NCBI GenBank assembly: GCA_035314825.1
Contig: DATFYX010000057.1
Span: 1-42,336, forward strand
Length of the DNA stretch: 42,336 nt
Direction of reading: 5' to 3'
Origin: Candidatus Eremiobacteraceae bacterium
GTDB lineage: Bacteria > Vulcanimicrobiota > Vulcanimicrobiia > Eremiobacterales > Eremiobacteraceae
Shown here: piece after piece, positions 1 through 8,886 of the stretch
Layout of the letters: each line of letters opens with the position of its first letter
How positions within the stretch are numbered: the first letter of the stretch is position 1
Notes under the pieces: model-generated
The model's database searches: none
Told to the model about the DNA's origin: nothing
What the model saw: only the letters and a program-made list of their open reading frames with translations
Translations under genes and position numbers: made by a program

Positions 1-2
1 CA

Positions 3-446
3 CCCGAAGCCACCGAGATCATCAACGATTACGTCGACCGCGTGCGCGCCGCGTTGCCGCTGGCCCCGAGCACCCGGCTCGCGGTCGCCGACCGCCTCTA
101 TCACGACATCCTTAGCGCCTGCTGGGCCAAGGCGCAATCCGCCGGCTCGGGGACGGTCGATGCGGACATCGTCCGCGCGCATCTCGAGACGCTGGGCACG
201 CCGCAGACGTGCGCCAATTCGTTGGCGACCGCATATCGCGCCGGAACGTGGCAGTGGCCCGGCGACTACGTCGCCGATCAATTCCAAAGCGGCCGCTTCG
301 GCCAGCGCGCCGAAGAATTCGCGCGCGTGGCGGCCGAGAAGGGCGAGCACATCGCCGGCGTGACGATGGACTCGGTCGCGACTGCGCTCGACATCGCCGC
401 GAAGAAAATTCGCGAAGCGGCGGAGCGGCTCAAAACCAGGCAATAA
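3..446 (+). CDS. HAAS-like (permease-prefix) domain protein, 5' partial
   Basis: The reading frame is open from the left window edge, so the true start probably lies upstream; an internal GTG at 42 is the first possible start inside the window. The visible part opens with a short helical segment (IINDYVDRVRAALPLAP), then a helix-rich stretch and a LxxLGTPxxxAxxLA motif. This pattern is typical of the HAAS / permease-prefix module found in small proteins and at the N-terminus of membrane proteins in many Terrabacteria. The C-terminal half is charged and helical (KKIREAAERLK) with no membrane segment visible. It ends 27 bp before the DUF5693 gene on the same strand and may share its transcript. 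The function of this family is poorly known; the assignment rests on motif resemblance only. Confidence 0.6.
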   Translation, partial: PEATEIINDYVDRVRAALPLAPSTRLAVADRLYHDILSACWAKAQSAGSGTVDADIVRAHLETLGTPQTCANSLATAYRAGTWQWPGDYVADQFQSGRFGQRAEEFARVAAEKGEHIAGVTMDSVATALDIAAKKIREAAERLKTRQ

Positions 447-473
447 CCGGGCCGAACTCAAACCAGAAGAGCC

Positions 474-2522
474 ATGCGCACGAATGCCATGCAGCGCGTG
501 GCTCTTGCTGTTGTCATCATCGGGGCGCTGGCGTCGTTCATCGCGGCCGCGGTGCGCTTGCGCTACGAGCATGCCAGCAAGTATGTCGAGATCTCGATGG
601 ATCAGCAGGATCTCGCCGACTTCACGAGCGCGTACGGCTACGATCAGAACGGCCTGTTGCGGCTCATGAAGGCCGCGGGCTTGACCTCGCTCGCCATCTA
701 CGAAGAGCTCGGCAACCGCATCAACCTGGGCGACCACGCCTATGCGCAGACGGGCCAGCAGATCATCGACGCCGCGCGCACGTCGCCGCTGACCGACGCG
801 CTGCTCGCGTCGCTCGTGCGTTCGAACGCGCTCGAATCCGGCGCGGTGTACATCCTCGTGTTCGACCGGCCCACGCTCGACCGCTACGTCACCGTGCTGC
901 GCAACCAGCTCGAGCCGCGCAACGTCATCGTCCTGCGGCAGACGATGCCGGCGCTGCTCGAGGTGCGCACGCAGATCGACTACTTCAACAATCTGGGACT
1001 GGGGATACCGCAGGAGAACATCGATCAGGCGCACGCGCTCGGGCTGCTGATCGATCCGCGCGTCCAGAACAACGAACGGCTCGATGCCGATCACATCGAC
1101 GTCGTCTTCCGCCAGATGCTGGCCGGCGACACGATCGGCACGGTCATCTTCTTCGGCCTGCGCAACGAGGTGCTCGGCTTCCCCTACAACCTCGACGCGA
1201 CCGCGGACGCATTCCGGCGCTATGACGCGCAGTATCACGCGTTGTTCGGCAACGTCGAGGCGTACGATCCGACGCAGTTCCAAAAAGGCGGCGACACGCT
1301 CGGCCGCAAGATCCCAGGCTTGACGGTGCGCGTGCAGGCGATCTCGCGGCTCGAGCTCGACAAGCTCGATCTTGACACGGTGATCGCGCGTTACATCCTT
1401 GGCGTGCGGGAGCGCAACATCCGCGTCGTCTACCTGCGGCCGTTCCCGCACCTCGCGCAAGTGCATGAAAAGGACGGCACGTACAAGACGCTCACCGCGC
1501 AGCAGACGAACCTCGAGATGCTGCATCGCCTGCGCGACGGGTTGGTCGCGAACGGTTTCTATCTCGGCCGCCCGTCGACGCTGGTCGACTTCGGCGGCCT
1601 GTGGCTCGACGTGCTCTACTGCCTTGCCGCGCTCGGCGTGACGGCAGGCTTCTTGCTGCTGCTCGACATCTATGGCTGGTCGCGCGATTGGTTCGCTTGG
1701 ACGTGCTACGTGGTGACGCTCGCCGCATTCTGGGGGCTGCGCGCCGTCGGGCACGACGACATCACGCGGCGCGTCTGGGCGCTTGGCGGCGCTCTGACCT
1801 TCGCGGTGCTTGCGGGCACGACGATGGCGCGCTTCTTCAAAGGTCCGGCGCCGCCGGGCGACACCTGGTCGGCGAACGCGGCAGACGGATTGCGCTGCAC
1901 GCTGACCGCCGTCGGCGTGGCCCTGCTGGGCTGCCTATTCGTCGTGGGCCTGCTCGCGCAGACCACGTTCATGCTCGAGGTCCAACAGTTCTTCGGCGTC
2001 AAAGCGCTGCTGGTCGTGCCGCCGATCGCGCTGCTGATCTTGTATGCCTTCGCGCCGCTCTTCGGCAATGCGGTCAAGCCCGCCCAGGCGGGCGAAGCGC
2101 CGGTCAAACTGTGGCAACTGCTGGTGGGATTCGCGCTCGCGGGCGGCGCGGTGCTCCTGCTGATGCGCTCGGGCAATCAGCCCGATATCGGCGTGTCGGA
2201 TTTCGAAACGCACCTGCGAGGATTCCTCACCACATTGCTGGGGGCGCGCCCGCGTTTCAAGGAGTTCTTGCTTGGCTTTCCGGCGTTGATGCTGTTGCCG
2301 GCGCTCCTGCCCGCGCATCGCCGCGCGATCGGCTGGATCATCATCATCGCTGCAGGTATCGGGCTCTCGGACGTGCTCGACACTTTCTCGCATATCCACA
2401 CGCCGCTCATCATCAGCGTGCTGCGCCTGTTCAACGGACTGGTGGTCGGCGCGCTCATCGGCATCGTGCTGCAGTGGCTGTACCGGCGTCTGCGCACCGC
2501 GCTCCCCGCGCCCGGACCATGA
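474..2522 (+). CDS. DUF5693 family multi-pass membrane protein
   Basis: A 682-residue protein with one N-terminal membrane segment (about residues 6-24), a large extracytoplasmic domain (about 25-370), and a C-terminal block of about eight hydrophobic helices starting near residue 375. This architecture, directly upstream of csaB, matches the DUF5693 family, which is repeatedly found next to csaB and is presumed to act in secondary cell-wall polymer modification or export. The biochemical role is not established. ATG 474 is preceded by a weak AGAAG element; a second in-frame ATG lies at 486. It ends 10 bp before csaB, which implies co-transcription. I infer that it works with CsaB at the membrane on a pyruvylated wall polymer. 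Confidence 0.8.
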   Translation: MRTNAMQRVALAVVIIGALASFIAAAVRLRYEHASKYVEISMDQQDLADFTSAYGYDQNGLLRLMKAAGLTSLAIYEELGNRINLGDHAYAQTGQQIIDAARTSPLTDALLASLVRSNALESGAVYILVFDRPTLDRYVTVLRNQLEPRNVIVLRQTMPALLEVRTQIDYFNNLGLGIPQENIDQAHALGLLIDPRVQNNERLDADHIDVVFRQMLAGDTIGTVIFFGLRNEVLGFPYNLDATADAFRRYDAQYHALFGNVEAYDPTQFQKGGDTLGRKIPGLTVRVQAISRLELDKLDLDTVIARYILGVRERNIRVVYLRPFPHLAQVHEKDGTYKTLTAQQTNLEMLHRLRDGLVANGFYLGRPSTLVDFGGLWLDVLYCLAALGVTAGFLLLLDIYGWSRDWFAWTCYVVTLAAFWGLRAVGHDDITRRVWALGGALTFAVLAGTTMARFFKGPAPPGDTWSANAADGLRCTLTAVGVALLGCLFVVGLLAQTTFMLEVQQFFGVKALLVVPPIALLILYAFAPLFGNAVKPAQAGEAPVKLWQLLVGFALAGGAVLLLMRSGNQPDIGVSDFETHLRGFLTTLLGARPRFKEFLLGFPALMLLPALLPAHRRAIGWIIIIAAGIGLSDVLDTFSHIHTPLIISVLRLFNGLVVGALIGIVLQWLYRRLRTALPAPGP

Positions 2523-2532
2523 TGAGGCGCGC

Positions 2533-3648
2533 ATGAGCGACCGGCCGGCGCGCCTGCTGCTCTCCGGCTACTACGGCTTCGCCAATTTCGGGGACGAGGC
2601 GATTCTCGACGTCATGGTCGAGCAATGGCGCCGCCGCCGCCCGATGGACGAGCTCGTCGTCTTGTCCGAGAGCCCGGAGCAGACGGCCCGCACGTACGGC
2701 GTGCAAGCGGTCCCGCGCATGGCGTGGCGCGCCGTCTCCGATGCGGTGCGCGCCGCCGACGTCACCGTCAGCGGCGGCGGCGGCCTGCTGCAAAGCGCTA
2801 CCAGTTTGCGCAGCCTGCTGTATTACGCCAGCGTCATCCGCGAAGCAAAACGTGCCGGGCGCAAGGCTGCGATCTTCGCGCAAGGCATCGGACCGCTCAA
2901 CTATTTCGGCCGAGAAGTCGTCAAGCGTTCGTGTGCGCGCGTCGATCTTGCGTGCGTCCGCGACGAGCTCAGCCAAGGAACTCTCAAAGCGTTGCTTCCG
3001 GGCGTCGAGGTGCGCTTGAGCGCCGATCCGGTCTTCTTGGCGGATGCCGCAGAGTCGCCGCAAGCGCGCGCCGCGTTGGTGCGCGAGGGATTGCGCGACG
3101 ACCTGCGCGACGTCGTCGCCGTCGTCGTGCGGCGCGGTCCGGCCCTCGACCAGGTCACGGAGCGGCTCGTCTCGGTGTGCGACCGGCTGGCCTCGCGCCA
3201 CGGCGCGCACGTCGTCTTCGTGCCCTTGCAGCCCCCGCATGACGCCGAGGCCGCGATCACGGTGATCCGGCGCTGCAAGTCCGCGCCGGCGCTGCTCACC
3301 GGCGGCTACGATCTGGCGACCATGACGGCGTTGCTGTCGCGCTGCTCCGCAGTCATCTCGATGCGTTTGCATGCCTTGATCCTTGCGGCCCGCCTGGCGG
3401 TGCCGTTCCTCGCGGTGCCGTACGACCCGAAGATCGAAGCGCTGACCGCGGGACTGGCGTATCCGATGCCGCCGCTCACGCGCGAGAGCCTGGCCGAGGA
3501 GCTGACGGATCAATGGTGGTCGCGCAGGCCCGCATTGCGCGAGCATCTGCGCGCGCGGGTGCCGGGAATGCAGGTCCGCGCGATGGCGGCGTTCGACTGG
3601 CTGCAGGCGCTGGTCGAACGCGAAGGCGCGCCGCTGTCCGAGAGATAA
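2533..3648 (+). CDS. csaB: Polysaccharide pyruvyl transferase CsaB
   Basis: A 371-residue protein matching the CsaB branch of the polysaccharide pyruvyl transferase family. It transfers pyruvate ketal groups from phosphoenolpyruvate onto a cell-wall polysaccharide, creating the ligand for SLH domains. The sequence shows the N-terminal SGYYGFANFGDEAIL motif, a glycine-rich SGGGGLLQ segment near residues 79-86, and the C-terminal SMRLHALILAARLAVPF signature typical of the fold. ATG 2533 follows a GAGG element. It lies just after the DUF5693 gene, a recurrent pair. In diderm Terrabacteria, CsaB products are linked to tethering of outer-membrane SLH proteins to the wall; I infer the same here. 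No SLH protein lies within the window. Confidence 0.92.
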   Translation: MSDRPARLLLSGYYGFANFGDEAILDVMVEQWRRRRPMDELVVLSESPEQTARTYGVQAVPRMAWRAVSDAVRAADVTVSGGGGLLQSATSLRSLLYYASVIREAKRAGRKAAIFAQGIGPLNYFGREVVKRSCARVDLACVRDELSQGTLKALLPGVEVRLSADPVFLADAAESPQARAALVREGLRDDLRDVVAVVVRRGPALDQVTERLVSVCDRLASRHGAHVVFVPLQPPHDAEAAITVIRRCKSAPALLTGGYDLATMTALLSRCSAVISMRLHALILAARLAVPFLAVPYDPKIEALTAGLAYPMPPLTRESLAEELTDQWWSRRPALREHLRARVPGMQVRAMAAFDWLQALVEREGAPLSER

Positions 3649-3661
3649 ACTCGCAGGTACC

Positions 3662-4810
3662 ATGCTCGTGCGCTCAAGCTGGCGAGTCGGGAGCATCGCC
3701 GGCATCGACATCGCCATCCATCCAAGCTGGATCGTGATCTATGCGTTGTCCGCATTTGCATCGATGAGGTTCGCGCGCCTTATCGCAGACTCGCACAACA
3801 TGCCGATCCCCACCAGCAACGCCGTCATTCTGGGAATGGTAGCCGCCTTGGTCCTGTTCGTCTGCGTCGTGCTGCATGAGGTATCGCATGCCGTCGTGGC
3901 CCGCCGTGTGGGCGTACCGATCGGCAACATCACGCTGTTCTTGTTCGGCGGCGTGGCCAGTATCTTGCGTGAGCCGGGAACCCCGTCCGACGAAGTCAAG
4001 ATCGCAGGTGCTGGGCCGTTAGCCAGCCTCATGCTGGCAGCTGTCTTCGGCGCGCTCGCGGAGGCGACTGGTCTCGCACACTGGTCCTGGGTCTACACGC
4101 TATGCCTGATCCTCGCCGTGACCAATCTCGTGCTCGCGATCTTCAATCTATTGCCGGCTTTCCCGAGCGACGGCGGCCGCTTGCTGCGCGCCGCGTTATG
4201 GCGATTCACGGGCAGCCAGGCCCGTGCGACCGGCATGGCCAGCACGGTCAGCGCCGTTGTGGCGGCGCTGTTGATCGTGGCCGGCGCGTTCATGGCGTTC
4301 AATAAGATGTGGAACGGCATCTGGCTCGTGCTGATCGCGCTGTTCTTGCTTCAGGCCGCCGTCGCCAGCGGCAAACAGGCGCGCATAAGCCTTGCGCTTG
4401 AGCGCATGTCCGTCGACGATTGCATGGCGCGCACGCTCATCCCCGTGGCTGCGGACGCGCCGCTCACATCGTTTGTCGCCGAAGTATCGGACGGGAATCG
4501 GACCGGTTATCCGGTGGTCGATAACGGCGCATTCGTCGGTCTGGTGAATCCGCGCGACACCGGCAGCGTGCCGCCGGGTCTGTGGCCGCATACGCCGGTG
4601 CGTGCGATCATGACCCCAGCCGCGAAGATGCCCGCCCTCAGCGTGGACGCGCCGGCCAGCGATGCGCTCGCCGCGCTGGCCAAGAGCGGCGCCCGCAGCT
4701 TGCCGGTGTTCGAGAACGGCGAACTGACCGGCGTGGTGTCCGAGGACATCATCTTCTCGGCGCTGCGCGATCGAACGACGGCGGCGGCCACGGCGGCGAC
4801 AGCGACGTGA
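3662..4810 (+). CDS. Site-2 protease (M50 family) with C-terminal CBS pair
   Basis: A 382-residue intramembrane zinc metalloprotease. The catalytic HEVSH (HEXXH) is at residues 72-76 inside a hydrophobic helix, and the third zinc ligand is expected in the LLPAFPSDGGR motif (Asp about 170), which corresponds to the family's NPDG/LDGGR element. About six membrane helices span residues 18-230. Two CBS-type repeats follow (about 240-375), ending EDIIFSAL, and probably sense nucleotides. This architecture is common among SpoIVFB-like and Rip3-like proteases. Substrates cannot be read from sequence. It lies 13 bp after csaB, and its stop overlaps the GTG start of ileS, so translation is probably coupled. 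The last residues are a low-complexity Ala/Thr tail. Confidence 0.9.
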   Translation: MLVRSSWRVGSIAGIDIAIHPSWIVIYALSAFASMRFARLIADSHNMPIPTSNAVILGMVAALVLFVCVVLHEVSHAVVARRVGVPIGNITLFLFGGVASILREPGTPSDEVKIAGAGPLASLMLAAVFGALAEATGLAHWSWVYTLCLILAVTNLVLAIFNLLPAFPSDGGRLLRAALWRFTGSQARATGMASTVSAVVAALLIVAGAFMAFNKMWNGIWLVLIALFLLQAAVASGKQARISLALERMSVDDCMARTLIPVAADAPLTSFVAEVSDGNRTGYPVVDNGAFVGLVNPRDTGSVPPGLWPHTPVRAIMTPAAKMPALSVDAPASDALAALAKSGARSLPVFENGELTGVVSEDIIFSALRDRTTAAATAATAT

Positions 4811-7800
4811 TCGAGCCGATCGGAGACAAGCTGTTCCCCACCCCCGGCATGCTGCCCGACGCGCCGGCGCGCGAACTTGGGGTGTTGGAGTTCTGGCGCG
4901 ATGCGAAGATCTTCGAACGCTCGCTGGAGCAGACCAAGCGCGGCGCACCTTATGTGATGTTCGAAGGTCCGCCGACGGCCAACGGCAAGCCCGGCGTCCA
5001 TCACGTGCTGGCGCGCGCCTTCAAGGACTTGTATCCGCGCTTTTGGACCATGCGCGGGCATTTCGCCCTGCGCAAGGCGGGTTGGGATACGCACGGGTTG
5101 CCGGTCGAGCATCAGGTCGAAAAAGAGATCGGCATCCTGGACAAGAGCCGGCTCGAGGCCGAGGTCGGCATCGCCGAGTTCAACCGGCGCTGTCGCGAAA
5201 GCGTATATCGCTACGTCAGCGACTGGAACAGCATGACCATGCGCATGGCGTACTGGACCGATCTCGAACACCCGTATGTCACGCTCGACAACAGCTACAT
5301 CGAAACGGTGTGGTGGCTGCTCAAGCAGCTGTGGGATCGCGGACTCATCCAACAGGACTATAAGTCCGTGCCATACGACCCGCGCATCGGCGCGACGTTA
5401 TCGGACGCGGAGGTCGCGCTCGGCTATCGCGAGACCGACGACCCGTCGGTGTACGTGCGTTTCCGGCTCAAGGACGATCCGACGACCTCGTTCCTCGCGT
5501 GGACGACGACTCCGTGGACGCTGCCTGCGAACATGGCGCTCGCCGTGCATCCCGACGTCACCTATGCGGTCGTAGAGCGGGAAGGCGAAAAGCTCATCGT
5601 CGCCGAGCCGCTGATCTCAAAAGTGTTCGGTGACGATGAAGCGGCGGTCGTCCGGCGCGTGAGCGGCCGCGAGCTTGCCGGCACGCGCTACGCGCCGCCG
5701 TACGACTATTGCGTCAGCGAGAAGGACCGCTACTACGTCATCCCCGCGCCGTTCGTGACCACCGAGGACGGGACCGGCATCGTGCACGTCGCCCCGGCGT
5801 ACGGCCCGGACGATCTGGCGCTGGGCAAATCGTGCGATCTCCCTATCTATTACAGCGTCGACTACACGGGGCACGTCGTGTCCGAGGTGGCGGTCGCAGC
5901 CGGCGCGTTCTTCAAGGACGCGGATCCGCCGATCATCGCCGACCTCAAGCAGCGCGGCTTGATGTTCCGTTCCGGCACGATCCGGCATACGTATCCGTTC
6001 GGCTGGCGCACCGACGACCCGCTGCTCTATATCGCCAAGACCGCGTGGTTCATCCGCACGACCGAGTTCAAGACGCAGCTGCTCGCGAACAACGACGTCA
6101 TCAACTGGGTGCCGGAGAACGTCAAGCAGGGCCGTTTCGGCAACTGGCTGGAGAACAACGTCGACTGGGCGCTGTCGCGCGAGCGCTTCTGGGGCACGCC
6201 GCTGCCGTTGTGGACGGACGGCTCGGACCACATCTGCATCGGTTCCGTCAAAGAGCTCTCGGATCGCGCCGGGCGCGACCTCTCGGAGCTCGATCTGCAT
6301 CGGCCGGCGATCGACGAGATCACATTCATGCACGAGGGGCGCGAATACCGGCGCGTGCCCGAAGTGATCGACGCATGGTTCGATTCCGGCTCGATGCCGT
6401 ACGCGCAGTGGCATTATCCTTTCGAGAACGGGGAGCAGTTCGCGCGCTTCTATCCTGCCGATTTCATCTGCGAGGCGGTCGATCAGACGCGCGGCTGGTT
6501 CTACAGCTTGCACGCCATCGGCACCATGCTCAACGCCTTGGATCCGCAACGCTTCGCGGCGCCGGCCTATCGCAACGTCGTCTGTCTCGGCCATGTCGTG
6601 GACGAGCGCGGCGAGAAGATGAGCAAGAGCAAAGGCAATGTGCTCGATCCATGGGAGGTGTTCGATGCGCTCGGCGCAGACGCGCTGCGCTGGTACTTCT
6701 TCGCGTCGAGCCCGCCGGGCGTGGCCAAGCGCGCCTCGGTTGAGCTGGTCCGCGAAGGCACGCACGCCTTGTTCAACACACTATGGAGCACGGTCAACTT
6801 CTTCACGCTATACGCGAACGATGACGCGATCGGCATCCCCGCCGATGTGCCGCTGCGCCAACGGCCGGACATGGACCGCTGGGCGGCGGCGCGGCTGACC
6901 GAGCTGACCGCGGATGTGACCCGGCGCCTCGAGCTGTACGATGCGCAAGGCGCGGCGCGCGCGATCGAGAGCTTCGTGGACGAGCTGTCCAACTGGTACG
7001 TGCGCCTGTCGCGCGACCGCTTCTGGGCGTCCGGCACAGGCGCCGACAAAGCGGCCGCGTATCGCACGCTGTACGAGTCGCTCTACGCGATCGGCCTGCT
7101 TGTGGCGCCGTTCGCGCCCATGCTGGCGGAATCGGTGTATCAGATGCTCGTGCGATCGCTCGACAAGCAGGCGCCGGAGAGCGTGCATCTGGTGCCCTGG
7201 CCGCAGGCGCAGCAAGAACGAGTCGACGCGGCGCTGGTGGCGGCGATGCGCGTCGCCCAGGAGACGGTGGACCTCGGGCGCCAGGTGCGTGCCGCGGCCA
7301 AGATCAAGACCCGCCAGCCGCTGCCGATCGCGTACGTGCGTCCGCGCTCGGCCGCCGACGGTGCCGCGCTGACGCGCTTCCGAGCTCTCGTGCTCGAAGA
7401 GCTCAACGTCAAGGAACTGCAAGTCGTCGGGCTGGACGCTGCCTTCATCGAATATGCCATCCGTCCGAACCTGCCGCGCTTGGGTCCGCGCTATGGCAAC
7501 AAGCTGGCCGCGCTGCGCAAAGCGCTCGCCACCGTCGATGCGCGCGAGATCGCCATAGCGGCCGCTGAAGGCCGCACCTTCGACGTCTCGGCTAGCGGCG
7601 AGACCTTTTCGCTCGGGCCTGACGATGTGCTCGTCGACAGCAAGTCGGCCCGCGGTCTGGCGTCAGCCGAATCCAACGGCATGCTCGTCGCGCTGGACAC
7701 GCGCGTGGACGAGAATCTCATGAAAGAAGGGCTCGCGCGCGAGGTCGTGCGCGCGGTGCAGGACGCGCGCAAGCACGCCGCGCTGCACATCAGCGATCGG

Positions 7801-7944
7801 ATCTCCGTCACCATCGCGGCTGACGCGGATTACGAGGCGGCGGTCGACGCCTGGCGCGAGTACATCATGGAGCAGACATTGGCCGTCAAGGTCGAGGTGG
7901 TCCGCGCAGAGTCGCTCGCGGTCACCGTGCGCAAGGTGAGCTGA
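4807..7944 (+). CDS. ileS: Isoleucyl-tRNA synthetase, type 2 (GXHH variant)
   Basis: A 1045-residue class I aminoacyl-tRNA synthetase that charges tRNA-Ile. GTG 4807 overlaps the stop of the upstream protease gene; the frame stays open further upstream, but that part is only the shadow of the protease. ATG 4849 is a later alternative. Key features are the PPTANGKPGVHH segment (residues about 55-66), the GWDTHGLPVE motif, the CP1 editing domain with TTPWTLPAN, and KMSKS at about 604-608. Length, and a C-terminus with no evident zinc finger, fit the eukaryote-like type 2 (IleRS2) group, which is generally mupirocin-tolerant. The HIGH signature is inverted: the position that reads H-x-G-H in most homologues reads G-V-H-H here. 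It ends four bases before the convergent lgt stop. Confidence 0.96.
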   Translation: MIEPIGDKLFPTPGMLPDAPARELGVLEFWRDAKIFERSLEQTKRGAPYVMFEGPPTANGKPGVHHVLARAFKDLYPRFWTMRGHFALRKAGWDTHGLPVEHQVEKEIGILDKSRLEAEVGIAEFNRRCRESVYRYVSDWNSMTMRMAYWTDLEHPYVTLDNSYIETVWWLLKQLWDRGLIQQDYKSVPYDPRIGATLSDAEVALGYRETDDPSVYVRFRLKDDPTTSFLAWTTTPWTLPANMALAVHPDVTYAVVEREGEKLIVAEPLISKVFGDDEAAVVRRVSGRELAGTRYAPPYDYCVSEKDRYYVIPAPFVTTEDGTGIVHVAPAYGPDDLALGKSCDLPIYYSVDYTGHVVSEVAVAAGAFFKDADPPIIADLKQRGLMFRSGTIRHTYPFGWRTDDPLLYIAKTAWFIRTTEFKTQLLANNDVINWVPENVKQGRFGNWLENNVDWALSRERFWGTPLPLWTDGSDHICIGSVKELSDRAGRDLSELDLHRPAIDEITFMHEGREYRRVPEVIDAWFDSGSMPYAQWHYPFENGEQFARFYPADFICEAVDQTRGWFYSLHAIGTMLNALDPQRFAAPAYRNVVCLGHVVDERGEKMSKSKGNVLDPWEVFDALGADALRWYFFASSPPGVAKRASVELVREGTHALFNTLWSTVNFFTLYANDDAIGIPADVPLRQRPDMDRWAAARLTELTADVTRRLELYDAQGAARAIESFVDELSNWYVRLSRDRFWASGTGADKAAAYRTLYESLYAIGLLVAPFAPMLAESVYQMLVRSLDKQAPESVHLVPWPQAQQERVDAALVAAMRVAQETVDLGRQVRAAAKIKTRQPLPIAYVRPRSAADGAALTRFRALVLEELNVKELQVVGLDAAFIEYAIRPNLPRLGPRYGNKLAALRKALATVDAREIAIAAAEGRTFDVSASGETFSLGPDDVLVDSKSARGLASAESNGMLVALDTRVDENLMKEGLAREVVRAVQDARKHAALHISDRISVTIAADADYEAAVDAWREYIMEQTLAVKVEVVRAESLAVTVRKVS

Positions 7945-7948
7945 GGGA

Positions 7949-8839
7949 CTACGCCTTCGACGCCGGCTTGCCGGCGGCCGCGGGCTTTTTGACCGCGGCT
8001 GCGGTCGGCATCGGCTGCTGCTGCCCGAGCCAGATCATCACGACGCCCAGGATCACCATCGCAATGGTCAGATACTGCGCGCCCGTCAAGCCGAACAGAA
8101 TGATGCCCGGCTCGCGATAGAATTCGACGATCGTGCGCACCAGTCCGTAGCCGGCGATGAACGACCAAAAGACCGCACCCGGCCGGAAGAAGTCGGGCCG
8201 CGAGCGGATGAACCACACCAGCGGCAGCACGACGAGCACCATGCCGATGCCTTCGAACAGCTGCGAGGGGTAGCGGTAGCCAGGGACTCCGGGGAACAGG
8301 ATGCCGATCGGCGAGCCGGTCACGCGGCCTGGCAACTCGTCGTTGATGAAGTTCGTGCAGCGAGTCAGGAAGATCGCGACCGGCAGCCACAGCACCGCCT
8401 CGTCGAGCACTTTCCAGATGGACAGTTTGATATGGTTCACGTAGATGGCCGCGCCCGCGATACCGCCGATGAGTCCGCCGTGGAACGCCATGCCGCCGGT
8501 CCAGATCGCGATGATCTGCAGCGGGTTGGCGAGATAATAATCCAGCGAATGGCCGCCGGCTGAAAGCGGCGTGAGCATATCGGCGACGAGGAAGAAGAGC
8601 CGGCCGCCGATGATGATGCCGATCATCGTATAGACGATGAATTCCTGCGCCTGTTCGACGGTCAGTCCCGTGCGCGCGCGGCTGCTCTTGCTCTGCAACT
8701 GGAGGTAGACGAGCAGGGCGCCGATAACATACGACAGCCCGTACCAGCGGATCCCGAAATCCCCGTGGATATGGATCGCGACCGGATCGATGTGCGGATA
8801 CGAGAACCAGTGACCGGCATCGAGAAGAACGGCGAGCAA
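7949..8839 (-). CDS. lgt: Prolipoprotein diacylglyceryl transferase
   Basis: A 296-residue inner-membrane enzyme with about seven helices that transfers diacylglycerol from phosphatidylglycerol to the lipobox cysteine of pre-lipoproteins. The family hallmarks are the HGGLIGG motif (His120) and the signature around Arg160-Asn163 (TRCTNFINDELPGRV). The usual GRxGN glycines are replaced by Thr, while the essential Arg and Asn are kept. The start is a TTG, chosen because a perfect GGAGGTGA Shine-Dalgarno sequence lies just upstream (8851-8844). It is convergent with ileS and divergent from ccdA across only 47 bp. With lspA nearby and the PrsA-like lipoprotein at 25.4-26.3 kb, it shows that the cell matures lipoproteins. 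The C-terminus is an Ala/Lys-rich tail. Confidence 0.95.
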   Translation of the reverse strand: MLAVLLDAGHWFSYPHIDPVAIHIHGDFGIRWYGLSYVIGALLVYLQLQSKSSRARTGLTVEQAQEFIVYTMIGIIIGGRLFFLVADMLTPLSAGGHSLDYYLANPLQIIAIWTGGMAFHGGLIGGIAGAAIYVNHIKLSIWKVLDEAVLWLPVAIFLTRCTNFINDELPGRVTGSPIGILFPGVPGYRYPSQLFEGIGMVLVVLPLVWFIRSRPDFFRPGAVFWSFIAGYGLVRTIVEFYREPGIILFGLTGAQYLTIAMVILGVVMIWLGQQQPMPTAAAVKKPAAAGKPASKA

Positions 8840-8843
8840 TCAA

Positions 8844-8851
8844 TCACCTCC
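8844..8851 (-). promoter_or_regulatory. Perfect Shine-Dalgarno sequence for the TTG start of lgt
   Basis: Read on the minus strand, this is GGAGGTGA, an eight-base match to the 16S rRNA anti-Shine-Dalgarno sequence, followed by four bases and then TTG. It decides the lgt start and compensates for a weak start codon. Confidence 0.8.
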
Positions 8852-8886
8852 GGACCGACCCGAGCGTCTACAAGGAACCACGCCCG

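Noticed and set aside
2455-3717. 420-residue minus-strand open frame opposite csaB
   Set aside because: CsaB motifs on the plus strand explain the region; the product is Arg/Gln/His-rich.
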